A DNA stretch of 23,480 nucleotides from a virus: IMG/VR virus record IMGVR_UViG_3300008267_012114, positions 1-23,480 of that record; one strand, written 5' to 3'. The stretch's first letter is position 1. Each line of letters opens with the position of its first letter. The position numbers and the translations under genes are program-made. Shown here piece after piece: positions 13,742 to 20,221 of the stretch. Under the pieces are notes generated by a model. The model was given only the letters and a program-made list of their open reading frames with translations. It ran no database searches and was not told the DNA's origin.

Positions 13742-14397
13742 TGAAAAAAGCTATTTCATTTTCAGGTCAGTGTCGTTTTGTAAAAGAGGGTATTAAATCT
13801 CTTAAACGTAATTTACACGATTTTGAAAATTATGATATCTTTATACATGCCTGGGACGGTCCCTTAGCTAAAGATTGTGAAATTTATAAGCCTAAAAAAT
13901 TAAAAATTGAACCTCAGAAAAACGTAATACCTAATATTGTAAAAGAATATACCCCGGCTCATTTCGTGCATTTTAGTATGTTTTATACTATGAAAGAAAG
14001 CTTAGACCTAAAAAGCGAGTATGAAAAGGAACACGGTTTTAAGTATGATTTAGTTATAAGAACTCGTTTTGATATAAGCCTAGAAACATATATTTCCCCT
14101 GAACATTATAATTTAAGGGCTGGGGTATACTCACCAGATGTTTGTGTAAACCCAGCAGTTATATCAGATTGGTTTAATTTTTCTGATTCTAAAACAATTG
14201 ATTTATATAAAAATATCTACGGCAATATAGTTAACTACCATAAACAAGGGGTTATGATAACCTCAGGGGAAGAAATAATAACTCATATGTTAAAAACCGA
14301 AAATATTTCTATAAATAAAATATTTTGCGCCCTCTACCTCTTAAGAGATCGAGGTATACACTCTCAACTTTCTACGTACTGGAAATATGCAAACTAA
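13741..14397 (+). CDS. Putative GT-A-like polysaccharide biosynthesis protein (WavE-like)
   Basis: This 218-residue protein begins ISFSGQCRFVKEGIKSLKRNL (5-25), has YDIFIHAWDG (31-40) and then YDLVIRTRFDI (102-112). The pattern of SGQ-R, DxFxHxW and R(T/A)RFD is known from lipopolysaccharide-associated proteins such as the WavE-type family, where RxRxD may replace the DxD of a GT-A glycosyltransferase. No metal site or catalytic base can be assigned with certainty, and there is no membrane segment. Its position among glycan genes supports a transferase role. The start overlaps the preceding stop by one base (TAATG). Confidence 0.6.
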   Translation: MKKAISFSGQCRFVKEGIKSLKRNLHDFENYDIFIHAWDGPLAKDCEIYKPKKLKIEPQKNVIPNIVKEYTPAHFVHFSMFYTMKESLDLKSEYEKEHGFKYDLVIRTRFDISLETYISPEHYNLRAGVYSPDVCVNPAVISDWFNFSDSKTIDLYKNIYGNIVNYHKQGVMITSGEEIITHMLKTENISINKIFCALYLLRDRGIHSQLSTYWKYAN

Positions 14398-15319
14398 AAT
14401 TTTAGTAACTGGGGGTACTGGAATGGTTGGCCGACATTTAAAGGATCTAGGTCTGCAAGCAATATATGCAAGTAGTAAGATGTGTGATTTAACTGATTCG
14501 AGTCAAGTAAAAGATTTTTTTGAAGCTACAAGGCCTAATATAGTTGTACATTTAGCTGCTAAAGTCGGGGGTATAATGGATAATATTAAAAACCCGGTTG
14601 GTTTTTTTGAAGATAATGTCCTTATCAATACTAACGTGGTAAAATATGCTAAACAATACGGCTGCACCCGGTTTATAGGTATATTAAGTACTTGTATATA
14701 CCCTGATAAGCTTGATGATAGTCTTTACCCCCTTAAAGAGGAGACTCTACATATCGGCCCCCCAACCCAGACTAATTTTTCTTACGGATACGCAAAACGA
14801 TGTTTGGCAGTACAGCTAGAATGTTACAGAAAGCAGCATTTATCGTTTTATAGTAGTATTATACCGTGTAATTTATATTCTGAATATGATCACTTCGAAG
14901 GAGATAAATCCCATTTTGTAACAAGTTTAATTCGTAAAATTTATGAAGCAAAAACAATAAATGCTCCCTCTATACAGCTATTTGGCACAGGAACCCCGTT
15001 GAGACAATTTATGTATGCTGAAGATTTAGCTAGAGCGATTATTGATTATATATATAAAGGAATATATGCAGACTTAAATGTAGCTACAGACGAAGTATAC
15101 ACGATTAAGCAAATAGCGGAAATAGCTCTAGACGCTTGCGATGCTAAGCATTTAACTATAAATTGGGATATTAGCAAGCCTGATGGTCAGTACAGAAAAG
15201 ACGTATCTGATGCATTATTTAAAAAACATTTACCAGGCTTTAAATATACCACCTTAAAAGATGGCATAAAAAAGACTTACGATAATTATTCACATGGCCT
15301 GGCTATTAAACGAATCTAA
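14387..15319 (+). CDS. fcl: GDP-L-fucose synthase-like epimerase/reductase (Fcl/WcaG; or ColC)
   Basis: Fcl turns GDP-4-keto-6-deoxymannose into GDP-L-fucose through 3,5-epimerisation and NADPH reduction. The 310-residue SDR protein has TGGTGMVGRHL (8-18, NADP loop), HLAAKVGGIMDN (55-66), LSTCIYPD (100-107, S101 and C103), YGYAK (133-137, catalytic Tyr133 and Lys137), IIPCNLYSEYDHF (158-170) and SH (175-176, His176). Cys103 and His176 are the epimerase acid/base pair of WcaG. Length matches the family (about 310-320). The adjacent ColD-like gene means this could equally be the related GDP-colitose synthase ColC. No GDP-mannose 4,6-dehydratase lies in the window, so the substrate must come from the host or elsewhere in the genome. 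Confidence 0.87.
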   Translation: MQTKILVTGGTGMVGRHLKDLGLQAIYASSKMCDLTDSSQVKDFFEATRPNIVVHLAAKVGGIMDNIKNPVGFFEDNVLINTNVVKYAKQYGCTRFIGILSTCIYPDKLDDSLYPLKEETLHIGPPTQTNFSYGYAKRCLAVQLECYRKQHLSFYSSIIPCNLYSEYDHFEGDKSHFVTSLIRKIYEAKTINAPSIQLFGTGTPLRQFMYAEDLARAIIDYIYKGIYADLNVATDEVYTIKQIAEIALDACDAKHLTINWDISKPDGQYRKDVSDALFKKHLPGFKYTTLKDGIKKTYDNYSHGLAIKRI

Positions 15320-16436
15320 TTTTACCTGGAAAGACCGCTTAAAAATTTGTTCTTTTTTTCTTAATAAAGAAAAATTTTGGACAATGACAGATGAGGTTGC
15401 TAAGTTCGAAGAGAAGATGGCTCAGTATACTGGTACGAAGTATGCTGTATTCGTTTCAAGCGGGTCAACGGCAAATACATTACTTGCCATGTATCTTAAA
15501 GATCAGTTAAAAGATTCGGTAAAAAACACTATAGTATTTCCGTCTACTACTTGGATAACATCAGTATCTCCATTTTTACGGGAAGGTTTTATACCGCAAT
15601 TTATAGATATTACTCTAGATTCTTTAAGTCTAGATTTAGATAAACTAGAAAATTATTTAAAAGATAATAAGCATAAAGTAGCCTGTGTTTTTATTACATC
15701 TTTACTGGGTTTTAGTCCCAATATAGATAGATTAAAATATCTTAGAAAAAAATACCAGGTAAAGATAATGTTAGATAATTGTGAAAGTACATTTACAAAA
15801 TGGAACGGTCGTAATATTTCTTCATACTTTACATCTACAACGAGTACATACTTTGGTCATTTGCTTCAAAGTGTAGAAGGTGGTTTTATTTTTACAAACA
15901 GTCAATATGAATACGAGTATTTTATTATGGCTCGTAATCACGGTATGACACGAGGATTAACAAATAATAAAGAATACTACTTAAACAAACAAGTAGACTC
16001 TCGTTTCGACTTCAACATATTGGGTAATAATTTTAGAAATACTAATATAAACGCTTTTATAGGGCAGTTAGATTTTGAAAGAATTTCTGAATATACCGAT
16101 AAAAGATGCTTATTATATGATATATTTCATAGTCTTTGTCAAGAGAGCTCAACAGTTACTACTTTTCCTAGAAAATTTGAAGATGTACCGTTTTGTCTGC
16201 CGTTCGTACTCCCTACCATACAAGATAGACATAGAGTGCAAGAGTACTGCCAAAAATTAAACATCGAAACAAGACCGATAGTTTCAGGCAATCTTTTGCG
16301 TCAAACTAGCCTTAAAAAATACGGAAACCCAGAAGAATTTGAAAATAGTGATATATTGCATCATAATGGTCTGTATGTAGGTTTACATAGTAGAGTAAAA
16401 GAAACTGATATTAAAAAACTAGCCAGACAATTATGA
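15294..16436 (+). CDS. ColD-like PLP-dependent sugar 3-dehydratase (DegT/DnrJ/EryC1 fold, Lys replaced by His)
   Basis: A 380-residue DegT-family protein. The aspartate that pairs with the PLP pyridine is seen in LDNCEST (160-166). At the position where aminotransferases have the PLP-binding Lys there is His189 (TYFGHLLQSVEGG, 185-197). ColD (GDP-4-keto-6-deoxymannose 3-dehydratase) and the E1 dehydratase RfbH share this Lys-to-His change, and ColD's His is known to make it a dehydratase rather than a transaminase. Further ColD-like segments are SSGSTANTLL (55-64), ARNHGMTRGL (213-222), RPIVSGN and HHNGLYVGLH. It overlaps the Fcl-like gene by 26 bp. Together the two enzymes could make GDP-colitose. 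Confidence 0.83.
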   Translation: MAWLLNESNFTWKDRLKICSFFLNKEKFWTMTDEVAKFEEKMAQYTGTKYAVFVSSGSTANTLLAMYLKDQLKDSVKNTIVFPSTTWITSVSPFLREGFIPQFIDITLDSLSLDLDKLENYLKDNKHKVACVFITSLLGFSPNIDRLKYLRKKYQVKIMLDNCESTFTKWNGRNISSYFTSTTSTYFGHLLQSVEGGFIFTNSQYEYEYFIMARNHGMTRGLTNNKEYYLNKQVDSRFDFNILGNNFRNTNINAFIGQLDFERISEYTDKRCLLYDIFHSLCQESSTVTTFPRKFEDVPFCLPFVLPTIQDRHRVQEYCQKLNIETRPIVSGNLLRQTSLKKYGNPEEFENSDILHHNGLYVGLHSRVKETDIKKLARQL

Positions 16437-17188
16437 AACACGATTTAACTGATATTACTTTCACTATACCAGTCAGAATAGATAGCCAACAAAGATACAA
16501 TAATTTAAGTTATATTTTAGCTTATCTTAAGCATAATTTTAATACTAATATTATTGTGTACGAAAACGGCCCGGTTCAAAAAGTATCCCTAGATAGTAGT
16601 ATAAATTACACTTTTACCAAAAATAACAGCTCTTTTCATCGTACTAAGTATCTTAATGACATGGCAAAAGTAGTAAAAACTACTTTTATAGCGAACTACG
16701 ACTGCGATGTGTTTTTTCCGGTTAAACAGATATTAAAAGCTTACTCGTTATTAAAAGATAATAAAATAGATTTTATTTACCCCTATGACGGGCTGTTTGT
16801 TAATATTGGTAGAGAATTTATAGATAGAGAAGTAAAAGACTATGACCCGGTTAATTTAAACCCAGAAGGCCTTCCTAATTTTGGAAGAAGTTCTATGGGA
16901 GGCGCTTTACTTTGGAACAAAAACGCGTTTATGCAAGGGGGTATGGAAAATGAAAAATTCGTATCGTGGGGCTGCGAAGACTGGGAAAGGTACCACAGGT
17001 TTACTAAGCTTAGCTATCGGGTCGGTAGAATAAAAGGACCGCTGTATCATATTGACCACGCTCGTACTCAAGAAAGTAATGAAACTAATCCTTTTTATCA
17101 GCAAAATTTAATTGAATTTCAAAAAATTGATAAAATGAATGTGGATCAGTTAAAAGAGTATATAAAAACTTGGCCTTGGCTTTGCTAA
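16433..17188 (+). CDS. Glycosyltransferase, GT2/galactosyltransferase-C-like
   Basis: A 251-residue GT-A protein. It shows FTIPVRIDSQQRYNNL (10-25) at the N-terminus, the metal-binding DCD (90-92) within FIANYDCDVFF, and an acceptor region SMGGALLWNKNAFMQGGMENE (154-174) followed by WGCEDWERYHR (179-189). The GGAL...F...GG.NE...WG.ED...R pattern is that of the galactosyltransferase family C-terminal domain, where the ED pair holds the catalytic base. It is the last gene of the sugar cassette, overlapping the ColD-like gene by ATGA and ending 21 bp before gene 46. Donor sugar unknown; galactose or N-acetylgalactosamine would fit the family. Confidence 0.8.
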   Translation: MKHDLTDITFTIPVRIDSQQRYNNLSYILAYLKHNFNTNIIVYENGPVQKVSLDSSINYTFTKNNSSFHRTKYLNDMAKVVKTTFIANYDCDVFFPVKQILKAYSLLKDNKIDFIYPYDGLFVNIGREFIDREVKDYDPVNLNPEGLPNFGRSSMGGALLWNKNAFMQGGMENEKFVSWGCEDWERYHRFTKLSYRVGRIKGPLYHIDHARTQESNETNPFYQQNLIEFQKIDKMNVDQLKEYIKTWPWLC

Positions 17189-17197
17189 ATTAGAGAC

Positions 17198-17205
17198 TAT
17201 AATAA
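17198..17205 (+). promoter_or_regulatory. TATAATAA box just upstream of gene 46
   Basis: The 21-bp gap before gene 46 contains ACTATAATAACTGA; TATAATAA ends 4 nt before the ATG. It contains a perfect -10 hexamer and resembles the TATAATA boxes before the - strand genes. This is one of few gaps in the + strand operon and would allow separate expression of gene 46 from the sugar cassette. No -35 and no Shine-Dalgarno site are evident. Confidence 0.3.
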
Positions 17206-17209
17206 CTGA

Positions 17210-19033
17210 ATGCGGTATATTCATTTTAAGAGGCTTAAGGCGTCTAATTTTCTTTCAATAGGTAAAAAGTCCGTAGAAGTATCATTTAGACCGGGTCTCA
17301 ATATCATTACTGGCCGCAATTTCGATAAGGCAGATCGAGCCAATGGGGTAGGCAAATCAACTATAGCTGATGCAATGCATTTTGCATTGTATGGTAGTTC
17401 TATTAGAGATTTAAAGAAAGAAAATATAGTCAATGATCAAGCCCCGGATAGTTTATGTGAAGTAGAGCTGGAATTTGTTTGTGTTCAAAACGATACCCAA
17501 ACTAATTATAAGATTGTAAGAACACTTAATCCAACTAAGTGCTTTCTTTTCATGAATGACCAGGACATAACACGTTCTGGAGTACCACAGACTACTGAAC
17601 TAATAACTAGTATTATTAAGACTTCTTCTGAAGTATTTCAAAATAGCGTTGTAATGACGATTAATAATACTGTGCCGTTTATGGCGCAAAAAAAAGTAGA
17701 AAAGCGCAAATTTATTGAAGGTATTTTAGGTTTAGAAGTGTTCGGCAATATGCTTCTTTTTGTACGTCATGATTATAACGAAAACAAACGTAATCTGGAT
17801 GTTGAAACAACTAAATTTGATGAAATTAATAGGTCCCTACAAGACAATATTAAGCAGAAAGAACTTTACGATGTTAACAAGCAAAAACGCATGGATATTC
17901 TTAAGAACCGGCAAACTAATAATACAGATGAACTTGCCACCCTTAAGAAAAAACTTGATAAACTAGATCCGGTTGATGAAGATGCAAAAGAAAAGATAGA
18001 AAAAGAAATTAAGGCTTTAAACGGAGCCGAAAAAGTTTTGTCTGAAAAAATTACTGAAATTGAAAAAATAATTACAGTTGCAAGTACTCATATTAAAATC
18101 AGTACAGAGCGTCTTAAGAAATTAAAAAAAGTTGATAGTAAGTGCCCCCATTGCGGTAAAGATTTAGCTGAAGCTGCTAATCTTCAGTATGAAAAAGAAC
18201 AAAATGAGTGCGGAAAAGAAATAGAAAAATATAAAGAATCCTTAAAAATAAATGAACCTAGACTTAAGGAGCTAAATGAAAAGAATAATAAAATTGAAGA
18301 TGCTATACAAAAGATGCGCATTAAGCAGAGCGAATTTGCTTTGCGTAAAAAAGAAGTAGAAAATATTAATACTAGAATTAATCAGCTAGAAGGATGGCAG
18401 CAGCAATTAATTATAGATATAGATAATTTAAATAAAGACTCTAACGATTTTGAAAAAATTATAGGAGAAATTAATACCCGGGTTGAAGAAGTAAAAACCA
18501 TTATAAAATCATTACAGACTCAAATAGAAATTATTGAAAATGCAAAATTAATAGTTTCTGAAGAAGGGGTAAAATCTTATATAGTTAAAAAAATCATCGA
18601 AGTACTTAATACGAGACTTGCATACTATCTTAAAAAGCTTGAGAGTAACAGTATAGTTCGTTTTAATGAATATTTCGAAGAGATTATTACTAACGAACGC
18701 GGTAAAGAATGTAGTTATTTTAATTTCTCTGGCGCTGAACGTAAGGCTATAGATCTAGCTATGTTATTTACATTTCAAGATATACGACGCGCCCAAGCGG
18801 ATGTTTGTCTTAATCTATCTATGTTTGACGAGCTTTTTGATTCATCATTAGATGAAAAAGGCATCGAGCTTGTACTTGATATTCTTAGAGATAGAGTAGA
18901 TAACTATAATGAAGCTATTTATATTATCTCTCACCGTAAAGAAAGTATGAAATATTGTATCGGTGGAGAAATAGTATATCTTGAAAAGAAAAACGGCATA
19001 ACCACAAGAACTACAAACTATGATGTATCCTAA
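17210..19033 (+). CDS. 46: Recombination nuclease ATPase subunit gp46 (Rad50/SbcC-like)
   Basis: gp46 is the ABC-type ATPase partner of gp47. The 607-residue protein (T4 560) has an N-terminal ATPase half with RANGVGKST (Walker A, 43-51, K49), a Q-loop-like EVFQNSVVM (141-149), a long coiled coil (about 190-305), the zinc hook CPHC (312-315), a returning coiled coil (about 322-450), and a C-terminal half with the signature FSGAERKAIDLA (506-517), Walker B LSMFDELFD (536-544) and the switch His in IISHR (572-576). All catalytic elements are intact. It is separated from its partner gene 47 by the whole sugar cassette. The next gene's ATG overlaps its 3' end by 14 bp. Confidence 0.94.
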   Translation: MRYIHFKRLKASNFLSIGKKSVEVSFRPGLNIITGRNFDKADRANGVGKSTIADAMHFALYGSSIRDLKKENIVNDQAPDSLCEVELEFVCVQNDTQTNYKIVRTLNPTKCFLFMNDQDITRSGVPQTTELITSIIKTSSEVFQNSVVMTINNTVPFMAQKKVEKRKFIEGILGLEVFGNMLLFVRHDYNENKRNLDVETTKFDEINRSLQDNIKQKELYDVNKQKRMDILKNRQTNNTDELATLKKKLDKLDPVDEDAKEKIEKEIKALNGAEKVLSEKITEIEKIITVASTHIKISTERLKKLKKVDSKCPHCGKDLAEAANLQYEKEQNECGKEIEKYKESLKINEPRLKELNEKNNKIEDAIQKMRIKQSEFALRKKEVENINTRINQLEGWQQQLIIDIDNLNKDSNDFEKIIGEINTRVEEVKTIIKSLQTQIEIIENAKLIVSEEGVKSYIVKKIIEVLNTRLAYYLKKLESNSIVRFNEYFEEIITNERGKECSYFNFSGAERKAIDLAMLFTFQDIRRAQADVCLNLSMFDELFDSSLDEKGIELVLDILRDRVDNYNEAIYIISHRKESMKYCIGGEIVYLEKKNGITTRTTNYDVS

Positions 19034-20189
19034 TTTTAACGGAATAATTGGAGCCCCGGCATTTCCAACTGGTATGCCTGTTATTGGCTCTCCTTTAGCT
19101 GGCCCTGTACAACCTAAGATGGATGTTTCAGGTTCTCTGCCTACTCACAGGGCATTGAGTTATGCTGCAGATCACCAAGGCTGTGGTTTTTGGAGAATAC
19201 ACTGGCCGGAAAGTATTATAAACGGCAATCAATTAGGAATTATTAGTAATAATAATTTTATGATATTGCAGGAGAATTTTTATCAAGGCATCAAGAGCGT
19301 TCGTATACAACGACAGGTAACACCCACGCAATTGCAATTTGTAAGATTTTTAAGAGAGCTTTCAAACAAAACTAATAATTTTAAACTTTATTACGAAATC
19401 GACGATGTTATCTTTTCTGATGATATTCCGATTTACAATAAAGCTAGAGAAGCATTTACTGACCCTGCTATAGCGGCAACTGCTATAGAGATTATGAAGC
19501 TCTGCGACGCAATAACTACACCTACTAAGTATATGTCAGAGTATTATACAGCTAAAACCGGGGTAAAAAGTATAACGATCCCTAACTACATGCCTAAGTT
19601 CTGGATGGATAGATACTATAATAAGGAAAAAATAGTTAATAACTACGAAAAAAATAAAAAAAGACCAAGAGTGGGATATGTAGGTAGCCCGACGCATTTT
19701 AATATAGGAAACGTACCCGGGGCTAAAGATGATTTTGCCGATGTACTCAAAGTTATAATTAAAACTATTAAAGACTTTAAATGGGTCATTATGGGCGGGT
19801 TACCTGCAGAGTTAATAAGTTACGTGAGAGAAGGACATATTGAATATAAGCCGTGGGCTAGAATATACGATTACCCGCAAGTTTATAATGATTTAAATCT
19901 TAATATTGCCATTGCACCGCTTCAAAATAACCCCTTCAATCTTGCAAAAGCTAATATAAAATACATAGAAGCCGGGGCCTTAGGGGTGCCTTGTATTTGC
20001 CAAGATCTAGAGCCTTATAAATGCGCGTCTCACCGCTTTAACACAGGGGACGAACTTATAGATCAAATTAAAAAAGTAACATCTGATCGTAGACGCTATT
20101 TAACTGAGTCGGACAATGTTCGCAAATTTGCCTGCGAATATTGGCTTGAAGATCATATAAATGAGTTTGCACAGCTATATTTTGCTTGA
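19020..20189 (+). CDS. GT-B glycosyltransferase (GT4-like) embedded in the replication module
   Basis: A 389-residue putative glycosyltransferase. Residues 1-45 are Pro/Gly-rich and atypical. The core has LYYEIDDVIFSDD (123-135), a strand-turn common in phage and spore-coat GT4-like enzymes, then RVGYVGSPTHF (at about 216-226, opening the C-terminal nucleotide-sugar domain), WVIMGG, and NLAKANIKYIEAGALGVPCICQD (about 309-331), the K...E...G.P element that binds the donor in GT-B enzymes. It lies between gp46 and the DNA polymerase, not in the sugar cassette, which raises the possibility that it glucosylates a modified DNA base. A structural-protein or lipid acceptor is equally open. Two adjacent ATGs (19020, 19023) can serve as starts. 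Confidence 0.75.
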   Translation: MMYPNFNGIIGAPAFPTGMPVIGSPLAGPVQPKMDVSGSLPTHRALSYAADHQGCGFWRIHWPESIINGNQLGIISNNNFMILQENFYQGIKSVRIQRQVTPTQLQFVRFLRELSNKTNNFKLYYEIDDVIFSDDIPIYNKAREAFTDPAIAATAIEIMKLCDAITTPTKYMSEYYTAKTGVKSITIPNYMPKFWMDRYYNKEKIVNNYEKNKKRPRVGYVGSPTHFNIGNVPGAKDDFADVLKVIIKTIKDFKWVIMGGLPAELISYVREGHIEYKPWARIYDYPQVYNDLNLNIAIAPLQNNPFNLAKANIKYIEAGALGVPCICQDLEPYKCASHRFNTGDELIDQIKKVTSDRRRYLTESDNVRKFACEYWLEDHINEFAQLYFA

Positions 20190-20199
20190 TAAAAAAGTA

Positions 20200-20221
20200 A
20201 GGCCATACGACAATATGGCTT
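20200..20221 (+). promoter_or_regulatory. Hairpin directly upstream of the DNA polymerase start: candidate autogenous translational operator
   Basis: AGGCCATA (20200-20207) pairs with TATGGCTT (20214-20221) in RNA, giving eight pairs including one G-U, with a six-base loop CGACAA. The stem ends at the base before the polymerase AUG (20222). The 5' arm includes AGG of the only Shine-Dalgarno-like sequence (TAAGG, 20198-20202). T4 and RB69 gp43 repress their own translation by binding a hairpin at this very place, so a similar operator is plausible. The gap of 32 bp before the gene is itself unusual in this compact operon. Confidence 0.55.

Larger units (their letters stand above)
7621..17188 (+). 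other. 13-gene sugar-nucleotide and glycosyltransferase cassette inserted between genes 47 and 46
   Basis: From the ATGA overlap at 7621 to the stop at 17188, every gene has a sugar-metabolism or surface-glycan signature, while both flanks are T4-type recombination genes. There are no transposase, integrase, tRNA or terminal repeats, and all internal genes overlap by 1-26 bp, so this looks like a long-resident, co-transcribed accessory module rather than a recent mobile insertion. Base composition appears as AT-rich as the flanks by eye. The predicted output is GDP-6-deoxy- or dideoxyhexose plus another activated sugar, and their transfer onto a glycan, capsid protein, DNA or host envelope acceptor. 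Confidence 0.8.

Noticed and set aside
15294-16436. Sugar aminotransferase call for the DegT-family protein
   Set aside because: The PLP Lys is replaced by His189, as in ColD and E1 dehydratases, so transamination through an internal aldimine is not expected.
7621-17188. Sugar cassette as a recently inserted mobile element
   Set aside because: No transposase, integrase, tRNA or flanking repeats; gene overlaps extend across the left junction and base composition looks like the flanks.
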